Shown here in pieces: positions 1-8,975 of a stretch of 64,000 nucleotides of DNA. The stretch's first letter is position 1, and the number at the start of each line of letters is the position of its first letter. The translations under genes and the position numbers were made by a program. Source of the stretch: Tunturibacter empetritectus (GTDB taxonomy: Bacteria; Acidobacteriota; Terriglobia; Terriglobales; Acidobacteriaceae); assembly GCF_040358985.1 (NCBI RefSeq), contig NZ_CP132932.1:3534001-3598000 (forward strand). The letters are read 5' to 3'. The notes below the pieces were generated by a model. It saw only the letters and a program-made list of their open reading frames with translations, was not told the DNA's origin and did not search any database.

Positions 1-486
1 TCCATTCAGGTCGATGGCAATTACCTGGGTCAAGATGGGAGCAGCCGCGCCTGGAATTGTGACAGCGTAGTAGGACGCCGGTTGAAAGGTGCCGTCGCCG
101 TTCCCGAGCAGCACGCCGATGTATCCACCTCCACACGAGAATGCGAGATCAAGCTTAGTGTCGTTGTTCAGATCTGACGCCAGAACATACTGCGGGGTGC
201 ATGACAGTGGGATGCTTGTAAGAGTTGGTGACGACGTCGGGCCGTTGTTCAGACTTATACCCATGGCGTTGATGCCGTTGGACGTAGCTTCGTCGATTCG
301 ACCATCGCCGTTGAAGTCGCCCAGGGCCATATTGGGCTGCGGGGAAAGGGCAAAGTTATACGGAAGAACTGGGAAGATGGGAGTTTGAGTCTGAGCGATG
401 GCGGGGACGGTGAGGAGAATGGCGATCAGAGAGGCGAGGAGCGATCGGGCTCCGGAGGGGGTCTTGCACCAAGGGGTCGCAGTCAT
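1..486 (-). CDS. Secreted FG-GAP/VCBS repeat protein, 5' part only
   Basis: The gene runs off the left edge, so only the first 162 residues are visible. The start is ATG at 486 with a GAAGGA Shine-Dalgarno about 10 bases upstream. Residues 1-31 form a signal peptide with a hydrophobic LLASLIAILLTV core and a probable AIA-Q cleavage site. After it come FG-GAP/VCBS-type repeats with Ca-binding-like loops (LGDFNGDGRID, SDLNNDTKLDLAF, LLGNGDGTFQPA). Such repeats build beta-propellers in exported proteins, and acidobacteria have many. Export and the propeller fold are well supported. The ligand or partner cannot be inferred, and further domains may lie outside the window. Confidence 0.85.
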   Translation of the reverse strand, partial: MTATPWCKTPSGARSLLASLIAILLTVPAIAQTQTPIFPVLPYNFALSPQPNMALGDFNGDGRIDEATSNGINAMGISLNNGPTSSPTLTSIPLSCTPQYVLASDLNNDTKLDLAFSCGGGYIGVLLGNGDGTFQPASYYAVTIPGAAAPILTQVIAIDLNG

Positions 487-750
487 TGTGGCATGTCCTT
501 CAAAAGATGCTCAGCGGGAACGGGTTTGTGAAGCTCGTACTGTGCGTTTATGCGGCGTCATGCCGCCAAAAAGTTTATTTATGGCGACGAAATGTCATCC
601 CAGATAATACAGGAGCGGGGTTTGCGGTCGTTGAGAATCTTGTGACCTGTTTGGGGGATAGTAACGTGTGTCCTTCGGAGACGCGTTTTGGTTGCGGGAA
701 CGTCTAAGATGGACGAGTAGCTTTGAGCGGAGACGGGTGCCGTAGGGTTT

Positions 751-1950
751 ATGACTGAGTTTGTGATCAAGCTGGCGGATGAGCGTGGACGGGTGATGGA
801 GCAGAGCCATGCGGCGGCTACGGCGGAGGAGCTGAAGGCGCGGTTTACCCATGCGGGATACTTCGTCTATTCCGTGAAGGCGAAGAGCGCGCTGGGGGCT
901 AGCAAGAAGAAGGTGAAGCTGGAGACGTTTCTGGTCTTCAATCAACAGTTTCTGACGTTGATTAAGGCTGGGTTGCCGATTTTGGGGTCGCTGGAGCTGC
1001 TGGGCAAGAGGCAGAAGATTCCGCACTTTCGCGCGCAGCTGGAGGACGTGGCGGCGCGGGTGAAGACGGGGGAGTCGATCTCGCAGGCGTTTGAGGCGCA
1101 GGGCGGATTTCCGATTGTGTATACGACGACGCTGCTGGCGGGGGAGCGGTCGGGAAATCTGGAAGAGGTGTTGCAGAGGTTTCTGGACTTTCAGCGTGTG
1201 TCGCTGACGTTCCGCAAGAAGCTGAAGGCGAGTTTGATCTATCCGGCGCTGCTGGTAGTGATGGTGATTGGGTTGTTTATCTTTCTGATCACGTTTGTGG
1301 TGCCGCGGTTTGCGCAGCTCTATGACCAGCTGGGGACGAAGCTGCCGGCGCTGACTACGTTTCTGCTGGACCTGGGGCGGGAGGCGCAGGCTTACGGGAT
1401 TTATGTTGCGGTGGTGGTGGGGGCGGTTGGATTTTTGCTTTATCGGTGGTCGAAGACGGATGCTGGGGCGAGCCTGATCGATAAGATTCGGATCAAGCTG
1501 CCGGTGTTTGGCAGTGTATGGCTGAAGTATCAGGTGGGGTTGTTTTCGCGGACTCTGTCTACGCTGTTGACGGGTGGTTTGCCGTTGGTGCCTTCGCTTG
1601 AGACGGCGGCGAAGTCGATTGATTCGCGGCAGATTGCGAGTGCGGTTTACAAGTCGGTGGAGACGGTTCGCGAGGGCAAGGGCTTGTCGGTGAGCTTGCA
1701 GGCGACGAAGGTATTTCCGGAGCTGGCGATCGAGATGATCGAGGTGGGCGAGTCGACTGGTGCGCTGCCGCAGATGTTGAACTCGGTGGCGGAGTTCTTT
1801 GAGGAGGATGTGCAGACTAATCTGACGGCGGCGATGAGTCTGATTGAGCCGCTGATCTTGATCATGATGGGGCTGGTGGTGACGACGATTTTGATTGCGC
1901 TTTATCTGCCGATCTTCAGTTTGAGTGCGGGTGGTTCGGGCGGCCAGTAG
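751..1950 (+). CDS. Type II secretion/type IV pilus inner-membrane platform protein (GspF/PilC family)
   Basis: The protein has 399 residues, the usual length for GspF/PilC. It has the two-copy T2SSF architecture: cytoplasmic helical domains at about 60-160 and 255-365, and hydrophobic segments at about 163-188 (IYPALLVVMVIGLFIFLITF), 215-233 and 368-392. The family couples the assembly ATPase to extraction of pseudopilins from the inner membrane. The N-terminal segment (about 1-50) is a typical extension of these proteins. The likely partner ATPase lies at 4654, separated by three unrelated genes, and the PilM-P-like genes follow that. Family assignment is firm. Whether the machine makes a pilus or a pseudopilus is not decided by this gene. 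Confidence 0.93.
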   Translation: MTEFVIKLADERGRVMEQSHAAATAEELKARFTHAGYFVYSVKAKSALGASKKKVKLETFLVFNQQFLTLIKAGLPILGSLELLGKRQKIPHFRAQLEDVAARVKTGESISQAFEAQGGFPIVYTTTLLAGERSGNLEEVLQRFLDFQRVSLTFRKKLKASLIYPALLVVMVIGLFIFLITFVVPRFAQLYDQLGTKLPALTTFLLDLGREAQAYGIYVAVVVGAVGFLLYRWSKTDAGASLIDKIRIKLPVFGSVWLKYQVGLFSRTLSTLLTGGLPLVPSLETAAKSIDSRQIASAVYKSVETVREGKGLSVSLQATKVFPELAIEMIEVGESTGALPQMLNSVAEFFEEDVQTNLTAAMSLIEPLILIMMGLVVTTILIALYLPIFSLSAGGSGGQ

Positions 1951-1957
1951 ATGATCT

Positions 1958-2124
1958 TGGCCTTCCGGCCGGGACCGCTACGCGCGGGGCGGTCACTTCG
2001 TGACGGGTATACCTCCTTTGGATCGCTGCTCCCGGTGGTCGCTTGAAATCTATGTGCCGACCATCGGGAGGTCTAGGGCGAAGCCGGTATACACGTCACG
2101 AAGTGACCGCTGCCCGCGCAGGGC
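1958..2124. repeat. Palindromic intergenic element, copy A (both arms)
   Basis: This is a large imperfect inverted repeat just after the gspF-like stop codon. The left arm (1958-2013) contains GCGGTCACTTCGTGAC and ends GGTATACC. The right arm (2086-2124) begins GGTATAC and contains GTCACGAAGTGACCGC. The interior has facing motifs TCCCGGTGGTC and GACCATCGGGAGG. The same sequence family recurs at 3652, 12079, 25353 and 35129. Confidence 0.85.
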
Positions 2125-2206
2125 GCACCTGAAGGTACTTCGCTGCGTATTCTGGTTGCCCTCGCAAGTCTGCGCGGGGGTTTGTAGCTCAAGGATAGGA
2201 GGGCAT

Positions 2207-2878
2207 ATGAGCGCTAATGCTCCGGTAGAAGGGGTGGCTCGTGGTGTCTATCCTGCGTGGCTGAAGGTGGGCTTCTGGATCTGCGTTGTGATTGCGGTTG
2301 CGGTGGTGCTGCGTCGAGTGGCGGTGCTTGCTCATCCTGGGCAGGGTGGGTCTGGTGGATTGTCGCCTACGGCAGCCCTTGATGCGGTGTTTGCGTCGCA
2401 CGCTGCTTTGACGCTTGCGCATATTGTTCCGGCGATGGCGTTCGTTTTGCTGACTCCGTTTGTGCTGATGCAACGGGACGGTGCGATGTGGGCGGAGCGG
2501 CTGTTCTTTCCGCTGGGAGCCTGGGTGGGAGTGACCGCGTATGCGATGAGTGCTTATCCGGTGGGAGGCTGGGTGGAGCGATCCGCGGTGCTGCTGTTCA
2601 ATAGCCTCTTTTTGTTTTCGCTTGGGATGGCCTTTGTTGCGGCGAGGCGGGGCGAGGCGCTTGTGAAGATGCGCTGGATGTTGAGAGCGATTGCGATCCT
2701 TCTTGGCATTGCAACCACGCGGCCGGTGATGGGTGTGTTTTTTGCGACGAGCCGGTTGACGCATCTCGAGCCGGCGCAGTTCTTCGGCATTGCATTCTGG
2801 ATTGGATTTTCGATCAACACGATTGCTATCGAACTGTGGCTGCGCTCGAGGGGCAATCGGCTTCCTGTTGCAGGTTAG
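2207..2878 (+). CDS. DUF2306-like multi-pass membrane protein
   Basis: The start is ATG at 2207, placed by an AGGAGG Shine-Dalgarno at about 2197-2202. The open frame extends further upstream but there it crosses the palindromic repeat. The 223-residue product has about six hydrophobic segments and a conserved pattern of a short N-terminal helix, SHAALTLAHIVPA, then VHKR-like loops (here MRWMLR) and a C-terminal helix. This resembles the DUF2306 family of predicted integral membrane proteins, whose biochemical role is unknown. It is separated from the pilus genes by the repeat and is probably its own unit or co-transcribed with the next gene. Family call is moderate to good; no function is assigned. 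Confidence 0.7.
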   Translation: MSANAPVEGVARGVYPAWLKVGFWICVVIAVAVVLRRVAVLAHPGQGGSGGLSPTAALDAVFASHAALTLAHIVPAMAFVLLTPFVLMQRDGAMWAERLFFPLGAWVGVTAYAMSAYPVGGWVERSAVLLFNSLFLFSLGMAFVAARRGEALVKMRWMLRAIAILLGIATTRPVMGVFFATSRLTHLEPAQFFGIAFWIGFSINTIAIELWLRSRGNRLPVAG

Positions 2879-2977
2879 AGATTGATTCGGGCTGATCTTC
2901 CGTTGATTCAAGAGATTCGGGTGGATTCGGGGGAGAGGTTACAATTCGTCAAGCTTGGACGGGTGGAGGAGTTGACT

Positions 2978-3643
2978 GTGATCTCTCGGCGTTGGGTGTT
3001 GCGAGGCGTGGCGGCGGTGGCTCCGCTGATGTTGCTGAGTGGGTGTACGAGCTCGTACTACAAGGCGATGAAGACGTTTGGCAAAGAGAAGCGGGACATT
3101 TTGGTGTCGCGCGTGAAGGACTCGAAGAAGGATCAACAGCAGGCGAAGGAACAGATCAAGACGACGATGGAGTCGTTCCAGGCGTTGACCGGGTTTCAGG
3201 GTGGGTCGCTCGAGAAGAACTACAAGAAGTTGAATGGAGAGTATGAAAAGGCTGCGGATAGTGCGCAGAAGTTGCATAACCGCATCGACTCGATCGATCA
3301 GGTTTCGGGGGATCTCTTCAAGGAGTGGCAGAAGGAGATCGATGGGATGGAGAACAAGAAGCTGAAGGCGCAGTCGGCGGTGATGCTACGGCAGTCGCGG
3401 CTGAGTGAGGCGGGGTATATCAAGTCGATGCGGCAGACGGAGGCGCGGATGACGCCGGTGATTACGGCGTTTCGGGATCAGGTGACGTTTTTGAAGCACA
3501 ATTTGAATGCGCGGGCGATTGGGTCGTTGAAGGGGACTTCGGCTCAGATGTCGACGGATGTAGATGTGCTGATGGTGAGTCTGGATGCGTCGATTGCGCA
3601 GGCGGATACGTTGATTAATTCTTTGAATGCGGATCAGCCTTAA
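2978..3643 (+). CDS. DUF2959-type lipoprotein, coiled coil
   Basis: I place the start at GTG 2978 because GGAGGAG lies about 10 bases upstream and the next residues form a lipoprotein signal (RRWVLRG, hydrophobic core, lipobox LLSGC). The frame is open back to 2882. The mature protein of about 200 residues is highly charged and helical, with long Lys/Glu/Gln-rich stretches predicted as coiled coil. It matches the DUF2959 family pattern (YYKAMKTFGKEKRDILVSRV near the start, LKHNLNARAIGSLK near the end). The role is unknown. It should sit in the periplasm anchored by a lipid. It precedes repeat copy B and ends convergent with the HdeD-like gene. Confidence 0.8.
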   Translation: MISRRWVLRGVAAVAPLMLLSGCTSSYYKAMKTFGKEKRDILVSRVKDSKKDQQQAKEQIKTTMESFQALTGFQGGSLEKNYKKLNGEYEKAADSAQKLHNRIDSIDQVSGDLFKEWQKEIDGMENKKLKAQSAVMLRQSRLSEAGYIKSMRQTEARMTPVITAFRDQVTFLKHNLNARAIGSLKGTSAQMSTDVDVLMVSLDASIAQADTLINSLNADQP

Positions 3644-3651
3644 AAGATGAT

Positions 3652-3844
3652 GTCCTGCCGGACGGGCCCACTGCGCGTGGGGCGGTCACTTCGTGACTTG
3701 TATACCGGTCCTGGCAGGATCATCAGCATGGGAGCCTCGCGATGCTCGGCGTCATCTTCCTTCCGACCAACGGGAGGAGCAACCGAAGGGGTACACGCGT
3801 CATGAAGTGACCGCTCTCCGCGTAGGAGGCCCGTCCGGCAGGAC
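3652..3844. repeat. Palindromic intergenic element, copy B (both arms, about 193 bp)
   Basis: The ends are near-perfect inverted repeats: GTCCTGCCGGACGGGCC on the left and GGCCCGTCCGGCAGGAC on the right. Further in are GCGGTCACTTCGTGAC facing GTCATGAAGTGACCGC, and TGTATACC facing GGTACAC. The element lies between the convergent stops of the DUF2959 and HdeD-like genes, only 8 bases from each. The transcript could fold into one long hairpin from either strand, so it may serve as a shared terminator or as a REP/MITE-type element. Confidence 0.88.
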
Positions 3845-3852
3845 GCTATCTT

Positions 3853-4416
3853 TTAGAGGCTTTGATTAAGCGCGCGTTTGGCAGCGAGCGAGAGCATGAG
3901 GCGCGAGAAGCCGCTAAAGATCATGCTGATGCCGACCAGCGTTCCAATGACCCAGACCGTGCTCGCAGGCCACGAGCGCCAGATCATGATGGCGAGGATC
4001 AGCGTGATGACGCCGTCGAACAACAGCCAGCTCGCTCCGTGGCGGGGGCGAAGCTGGAACGACTGGATGATCTCCACGATTCCTTCGAAGACCAGGTAGA
4101 CGGCAAGGATCAGCGTGAGGACGATGAGCGCGTCGAGTGGGTGCAGCAGAAGATAGATTCCGGTGAAGAGGTAGATGGCGCCGACGAGCAGCTCCCAGAG
4201 CACGCCGCCGGTGGTATGGGTCTTGAAGGCGAAGACGAAGTGGGTGATTCCGCTGATGATCATGGCCCACGCGAAGATGAGGGTGACCGCGAGGCCGGAG
4301 AGGGGCGGAACGAGGATCGCGAAGAGGCCGGCCAGGATCAGTAGAATCCTGAGGGCGATGGACCAGTTGATGGCTTTTGGAGCGAGAGCGGAGAGGGTCG
4401 GCGGGTAGGTACTCAT
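3853..4416 (-). CDS. HdeD family (DUF308) membrane protein
   Basis: The true start is ATG at 4416, giving 187 residues. The frame is open far upstream to 6099, but that part is antisense to the pilB-like gene and has no protein-like character. The product has six short hydrophobic segments, arranged as the three two-helix DUF308 repeats seen in E. coli HdeD, an acid-resistance-linked inner-membrane protein. Recognisable segments include LSGLAVTLIFAWAMIISGI and VWVIGTLVGISMIFSGFSR. It is transcribed divergently from the ATPase gene at 4654 with about 237 bases between starts. The biochemical function of the family is not established. Confidence 0.88.
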   Translation of the reverse strand: MSTYPPTLSALAPKAINWSIALRILLILAGLFAILVPPLSGLAVTLIFAWAMIISGITHFVFAFKTHTTGGVLWELLVGAIYLFTGIYLLLHPLDALIVLTLILAVYLVFEGIVEIIQSFQLRPRHGASWLLFDGVITLILAIMIWRSWPASTVWVIGTLVGISMIFSGFSRLMLSLAAKRALNQSL

Positions 4417-4653
4417 AGAGTAGTCCTCCAAAAGACGTAGGTTGCTGAGCCCAAACGTAGTTGGGCGGAGGATACCATAAGAGGTGATTCTGCTGAATAA
4501 TAGAAGACTGGGCCATAGTTTTCGTCTTGAACGAGTCCTGGATTTTGGACGGAGTTTTCGTAGAAACGGTTCGCGTAGAAAAAGCCGTTTGAACACACTG
4601 TGAATGACGCGAAGGTGTGAGTGACGGTTAGTTACAAAGGGAGTCTTACGGAT

Positions 4654-6288
4654 ATGGCAATGGCACCGTTGGCAATACCGATCAATGAAGCGGGGATGGG
4701 CGAGGTGGAGCGGGCGCAGCTGTTGGCGCGGCGCTATCGTGCTGATTTCGTGGACCTGAAGAACTTCAAGATCTCGCATGAGCTGTTCAAGAGTGTGCCC
4801 GTGGACATGATGTTCCGGTACAACTTTGTGCCGCTGGAGCAGATGGAGGGCAAGCTCGCGATTGCGGTATCGGATCCTTCGAAGCTGATGGTGCTGGATG
4901 AGATCTCGGGTCTGCTGGGGCAGCGGCTGGTGACCCGGGTCGCAACCCTGAGCCAGATCACCGAACTGCTGAAGAAGACCGAGCAGAGCCAGCGTGTGCT
5001 GGATGAAGCCAGTGAGGGTCTGGCGTTCGATGTGTTGCACGGCGATGAGAACCAGGACTCGAATATCTCGATTGAGCGGCTGACCAGCGAGGACGATATC
5101 TCGCCGATTATCCGGCTGGTGGATACGACGATCTTTACGGCGCTGGAGCGGCGCGCCTCGGATATTCACCTCGAGACCTTCGATGATTCGCTGCTGGTGA
5201 AGTACCGCATCGATGGCGTACTGCAGCAGGCGATGGCTCCGATTGCGCGGGAGCATCATCAGACGATTCTTTCGCGTATCAAGGTTATGAGCGAGCTGGA
5301 TATTGCAGAGCGGCGCGTGCCGCAGGATGGACGTTTCCGCGTTCGTTATAAGGGCAGGCTGATCGACTTTCGTGTGTCGATTATGCCGACGGTGCATGGC
5401 GAGAATGCTGTGCTGCGTGTGCTCGATAAAGAGTCGATGTCGGAGAAGTTTAAGTCGCTGTCGCTGGATGTGGTGGGGTTTGCGGCGAAGGATCTTGAAC
5501 GGTTTCGGCGGTACATCAAAGAGCCGTATGGCATGGTGCTGGTGACGGGGCCGACGGGTTCGGGTAAGACGACGACTCTTTACGCGGCGTTGAACGAGAT
5601 CAAATCGGAAGAAGATAAGATCATCACGATTGAAGACCCGGTCGAGTATCAGATTCGGGGCATCACGCAGATTCCTGTGAATGAGAAGAAGGGGCTGACG
5701 TTTGCGCGAGGGTTGCGGTCGATCTTGCGGCATGACCCGGACAAGATTCTGGTCGGTGAGATTCGCGATGCGGAGACGGCGCAGATTGCCATCAACTCCG
5801 CGCTGACGGGACACCTTGTGTTTACAACGGTGCACGCGAATAACGTGGTCGATGTGCTGGGCAGGTTTTTGAACATGGGTGTTGAGCCTTACAACTTTGT
5901 TTCGGCGTTGAACTGCATTCTGGCGCAGCGGCTGGTGCGGCAGGTTTGTGAATTTTGCGTGAGAGACGTGCACTATAGCGATGCCGAACTGTTGGCGAGC
6001 GGTCTGGATCTGCACGAGTGGCGCGGGTTCAACTTCCGCGAGGGACCGGGTTGCATTGAGTGCGGCGGGACGGGGTATCGCGGTCGGTCGGCGATCCACG
6101 AACTGCTGGAGCTGGATGACGAGATTCGCGAGATGCTGTTGGCGAAGAAGCCGGGAAGCGAGATTCGCAAGAAGGCCAAGCAGAAAGGGATGGCTTTTCT
6201 AAGGGATTCGGCGCTGGAGAGAGTAAGGGACGGGATTACGACGCTGAAGGAGATCAACAAGGTTACGTTTATCGAGGCAGGACGGTAG
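4654..6288 (+). CDS. Type IV pilus/type II secretion assembly ATPase (PilB/GspE family)
   Basis: I prefer ATG 4654, with AAGGGAG 10 bases upstream, giving 544 residues. An in-frame GTG at 4621 would add 11 residues but has no well-spaced Shine-Dalgarno. The N-terminal GspE-N/MshEN domain spans about 15-130. The ATPase core has a Walker A (GPTGSGKTTTLY, about residue 300), an Asp-box region, a Walker B-like segment (KILVGEIRDAETA) and a His-box (GHLVFTTVHAN). A zinc tetracysteine (CEFC near 433, CIEC near 467) is typical of PilB/GspE and absent from PilT retraction ATPases. It should power pseudopilus or pilus extension from the cytoplasm with the GspF-like protein. It heads the cluster of pilMNO-like genes. 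Confidence 0.95.
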   Translation: MAMAPLAIPINEAGMGEVERAQLLARRYRADFVDLKNFKISHELFKSVPVDMMFRYNFVPLEQMEGKLAIAVSDPSKLMVLDEISGLLGQRLVTRVATLSQITELLKKTEQSQRVLDEASEGLAFDVLHGDENQDSNISIERLTSEDDISPIIRLVDTTIFTALERRASDIHLETFDDSLLVKYRIDGVLQQAMAPIAREHHQTILSRIKVMSELDIAERRVPQDGRFRVRYKGRLIDFRVSIMPTVHGENAVLRVLDKESMSEKFKSLSLDVVGFAAKDLERFRRYIKEPYGMVLVTGPTGSGKTTTLYAALNEIKSEEDKIITIEDPVEYQIRGITQIPVNEKKGLTFARGLRSILRHDPDKILVGEIRDAETAQIAINSALTGHLVFTTVHANNVVDVLGRFLNMGVEPYNFVSALNCILAQRLVRQVCEFCVRDVHYSDAELLASGLDLHEWRGFNFREGPGCIECGGTGYRGRSAIHELLELDDEIREMLLAKKPGSEIRKKAKQKGMAFLRDSALERVRDGITTLKEINKVTFIEAGR

Positions 6289-6336
6289 GGCGGGAAGATA
6301 AGGGCGGGACGGTACAGGCGGGCCGCGAAGTACGAT

Positions 6337-6371
6337 TTGACACAGCGCACCATGTTGGTGACGTAGTGACA
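6337..6371 (+). promoter_or_regulatory. Possible promoter of the pilM-like operon
   Basis: A consensus -35 hexamer TTGACA lies at 6337-6342, 59 bases before the pilM-like start. No convincing -10 hexamer sits at 16-18 bases; the best candidates are weak. The region just upstream has short G-rich repeats (GGGCGGGA). The genes may simply be read through from the ATPase gene. Confidence 0.25.
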
Positions 6372-6400
6372 ATCGATAGAGCAAGGTAGTCTAGGACGGA

Positions 6401-7525
6401 ATGGAAATTTTACCGAAGACATTGGGCACGCGGCCGCGGCTGGCGGTTGAGGTTCGCGCAGAGGGCGTTGTGGCGGCGCGGGCCGAGGATGCGGCGGCTC
6501 TGCTGACCTCTGTGGCACGAGTGGATCTGGCGAATGGTGTGGTTGCGCCGGGGCTGAAGGCGGGCAATCTCGTCGACAAAAGTTCGGTGACTGCTGCGGT
6601 GAAGAAGGCGCTCGATACGGTCTCGGGCCGTGGGGTGGAACGGGCGGAGCGAGGTGCGGGCCGGTTGCGCGATGTGACCCTGATTGTGCCGGATTCGGCG
6701 GTGCGGGTGCTGTTTCTGGACTTCGAGCAACTACCTACCAAGGCGGCCGAGGCGCTGCCGCTGGTGCGGTTTCGTTTGAAGAAGCTGCTGCCCTTCGATG
6801 CGGACGATGCGATGGTGAGCTACCAGGTGATGTCCAGCGAGAAGGGAACGATCCGGCTGCTGGCGGTTGCGATGCCGAAGGCCGTGCTTGAAGAGTATGA
6901 GGCGATGGTGCTGGCTGCGGGGTATCTGCCGGGCGCGGTGCTGCCGAGTACGCTGGCCGCGCTGGCTGGCCTCGATGAGACGCCGTCGCCGGTGCTGGTG
7001 GTCAATGCTGGGTTGGGTTCGGTGACGACGGCGATCGTGCAGGCGGGAGTTCTGCTGCTGCATCGGTCGGTGGATCTGGGCGCGGGGGCTGGTGGTCCGA
7101 TGGAGCTTGTTGGGAGTGCGTTACCGCTGGTGGACCGGGAGAGTTCGGTGCAGGAGTGGGCGCGGCAAGAGCCGCTGGGGCCGGAGGGATGGGAGCAATT
7201 TGATGCGCCGTCTGCGATGCCGCCTTCGGTGATGAACTCGGCTTTGGTGCGGGAGATTGAGGCCCAGGCGGCAGCGCGAGAGGTGGCGCAGGCGGTGAGT
7301 GTGGCGGCAGCTTACTTTGAGGATTCGTTGCAGTCGGCACCGGAGCAGCTGTTGATGGCGGGAACGCTGGATGCGGGGACGCTGACGACGGCGGCTGAAG
7401 AGAATGGGCTGGAGGGCCTTCGGGTGCGCGAGATGATGGACGCAGGAATGATGGAGGCGGGAGCGGTGACGGCGAGTGTGCCGCGAGGCTGGCTGGCCGG
7501 CGTCCGGGGAGCGCTGAAGAACTGA
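6401..7525 (+). CDS. PilM/GspL-like actin-fold pilus assembly protein
   Basis: This 374-residue protein has no membrane segment and an actin-like ATPase layout: strands RPRLAVEVRAEGVVAARAE at the N-terminus, DVTLIVPDSAVRVLFLDFEQLP near 90-110, a KLLPFD motif near 127, and PVLVVNAGLGSVTTAIVQAGVLLLHRSVDLG near 197-228. These correspond to the PilM family, a cytoplasmic partner of PilN in the alignment complex. It overlaps the pilN-like gene by one base, which supports co-translation. The nucleotide-binding residues are divergent from classical PilM, and GspL cytoplasmic domains share the fold. PilM versus GspL is decided mainly by the separate PilN-like gene downstream. Confidence 0.85.
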   Translation: MEILPKTLGTRPRLAVEVRAEGVVAARAEDAAALLTSVARVDLANGVVAPGLKAGNLVDKSSVTAAVKKALDTVSGRGVERAERGAGRLRDVTLIVPDSAVRVLFLDFEQLPTKAAEALPLVRFRLKKLLPFDADDAMVSYQVMSSEKGTIRLLAVAMPKAVLEEYEAMVLAAGYLPGAVLPSTLAALAGLDETPSPVLVVNAGLGSVTTAIVQAGVLLLHRSVDLGAGAGGPMELVGSALPLVDRESSVQEWARQEPLGPEGWEQFDAPSAMPPSVMNSALVREIEAQAAAREVAQAVSVAAAYFEDSLQSAPEQLLMAGTLDAGTLTTAAEENGLEGLRVREMMDAGMMEAGAVTASVPRGWLAGVRGALKN

Positions 7526-8280
7526 TGCGGATCTCTGTCAATCTTGCGAATCGACCGTTTATTGAACTGAGGCCGTTGTTTGCGAAGCTGCGGCTGGCGA
7601 TGGTGGTGCTGGCTCTGCTGGCGGTGGGGCTGGGGTTTGCGCTGCACTCGTTGAATGCGAAGGCGAAGGTGGCGCAGTCGCAGATGGATGCGCTGAAGGC
7701 GAAGACGCAGAGGTTCCAGCAGGAACGTCAGGCGAACGAGGCCAGGATGCGGCAGCCGCAAAATATGGCAGTCCTGGAGCGATCGCGATATCTGAATGAG
7801 ATATTTGCGGAGAAGAGCTTCAGCTGGACGGCCGTGATGATGGATCTTGAACGTGTGCTTCCGGTTGGGGTGCAGGTGACGAGCATCGATCCTGTGATTA
7901 CGAAGGAAGGCGATGTGAATATTCGGCTGCGGGTCAGTGGGGATCGCGACAAGGCAGTGCAGCTGGTGAGGAATCTGGAGACGTCGCAACGGTTCCTGTC
8001 GCCGAGGCTGGCGTCGGAGCAGGCGCAGACGCAGGAGGGAAATCGGAGTGCGGCGCAGGTGACGGTTCCGGGCGCGGTGCAGTTTGATGTGTTGAGCGGA
8101 TATAACCCGCTGCCGGAAAAATCAACGAAAGATGTTGCAGCTAAGGTCAAAGGCGGCACAGCAGAGAGTGGTTCGTCTGCGGAGGGCGTGAAGAAGAAGA
8201 GAGCTCTGAAGAGTGTTTCTCCTGCCGCATCTCCAAGGACCGGCGTGAAGGCTCCAACGCAGAAGGGAGCGCCACGATGA
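7525..8280 (+). CDS. PilN-like pilus assembly protein
   Basis: The 251-residue protein starts with MRISVNLANRPF, the PilN-type N-terminal motif that docks on PilM. One transmembrane helix follows at about 25-45, then a coiled coil (45-85) and a small ferredoxin-like periplasmic domain (about 95-160, WTAVMMDLERVLPVGVQVTSI). The last 60 residues are Lys/Ser/Gly-rich and probably disordered. The start overlaps the previous stop and the stop overlaps the next start by four bases, the signature of a tight operon. Function is inferred from family: an inner-membrane scaffold of the type IV pilus alignment complex. Confidence 0.87.
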   Translation: MRISVNLANRPFIELRPLFAKLRLAMVVLALLAVGLGFALHSLNAKAKVAQSQMDALKAKTQRFQQERQANEARMRQPQNMAVLERSRYLNEIFAEKSFSWTAVMMDLERVLPVGVQVTSIDPVITKEGDVNIRLRVSGDRDKAVQLVRNLETSQRFLSPRLASEQAQTQEGNRSAAQVTVPGAVQFDVLSGYNPLPEKSTKDVAAKVKGGTAESGSSAEGVKKKRALKSVSPAASPRTGVKAPTQKGAPR

Positions 8281-8975
8281 CAACGGTAGCCGAGAAGAAA
8301 CGGTCCGCAGTTGCGGCCAAGCAGTGGGCCGAAAAGGCAAGCCGTCTGGGCACGCTGAAGAACTTCCACATCGCGGGAGCGGTGGTGCTGGGGCTGGTGA
8401 ATCTATACCTGCTGGCACATATGGCGTTTGCGTGGAGAGCAGCGAACAGCGAAGATGCAGCGGCGCTTGCGGACCAGACTGTGCAGATGAAGACAGCTGA
8501 GATTGCGAAGCAGCCACTGGAAGGTTTGGACGAGAAGCTGGCGCAGGCCACCAAGGATGCAGACAAGTTCTACAAACAGCGCCTGCCGTTTGCGAACTCC
8601 GAGGTGGCCGGCGAGCTGGGTGCGTTGGCGAAGAAGCAAGGGGTGAAGCTAACGCGGGTACAGTATGCCTACTCTCCGGTGATGGATGGGACCGCCGGCG
8701 CACTGACCGAGGCGCGCATGGATGCAAGTTTGAGCGGAGACTACCGGCCGCTGGTGGTGTTTATCAACTCGCTGGAGCGGGACAAGATGTTCTTCCTGAT
8801 CACCGGGCTGACGCTGACCGGGCAGCAGAGCGGGACAGTGGGGCTGCGGCTGCGGCTGACGACGTATCTGCGGTCGCCGGTAGGTACCGAAGGCTCGGAG
8901 AAGATTTTGGCGGGTGCGGAGGAGAAGGCGGCTGACAGCGCCTCGGAAGGTACTGCTGCGGGAGGCCGGCGATGA
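8277..8975 (+). CDS. PilO/GspM-like pilus assembly protein
   Basis: This 232-residue protein has a short cytoplasmic N-terminus, one membrane helix at about 38-58 (AGAVVLGLVNLYLLAHMAFAW), a coiled-coil stretch (60-100) and a ferredoxin-like periplasmic domain (about 105-205). The domain includes FYKQRLPFANSEVAGELGAL and PLVVFINSLERDKMFFLI, which are typical of PilO. PilO pairs with PilN to link the cytoplasmic ATPase/PilM to the outer-membrane secretin. It overlaps both neighbours by four bases. Sequence conservation of the family is low, so the call rests on topology and position as much as on motifs. Confidence 0.85.
   Translation: MTTVAEKKRSAVAAKQWAEKASRLGTLKNFHIAGAVVLGLVNLYLLAHMAFAWRAANSEDAAALADQTVQMKTAEIAKQPLEGLDEKLAQATKDADKFYKQRLPFANSEVAGELGALAKKQGVKLTRVQYAYSPVMDGTAGALTEARMDASLSGDYRPLVVFINSLERDKMFFLITGLTLTGQQSGTVGLRLRLTTYLRSPVGTEGSEKILAGAEEKAADSASEGTAAGGRR

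Noticed and set aside
3853-6099. 748-codon minus-strand frame across the pilB-like gene
   Set aside because: Only its last 187 codons (HdeD-like, start at 4416) are protein-like. The rest is Arg/His/Gln-rich antisense of a clear ATPase gene.
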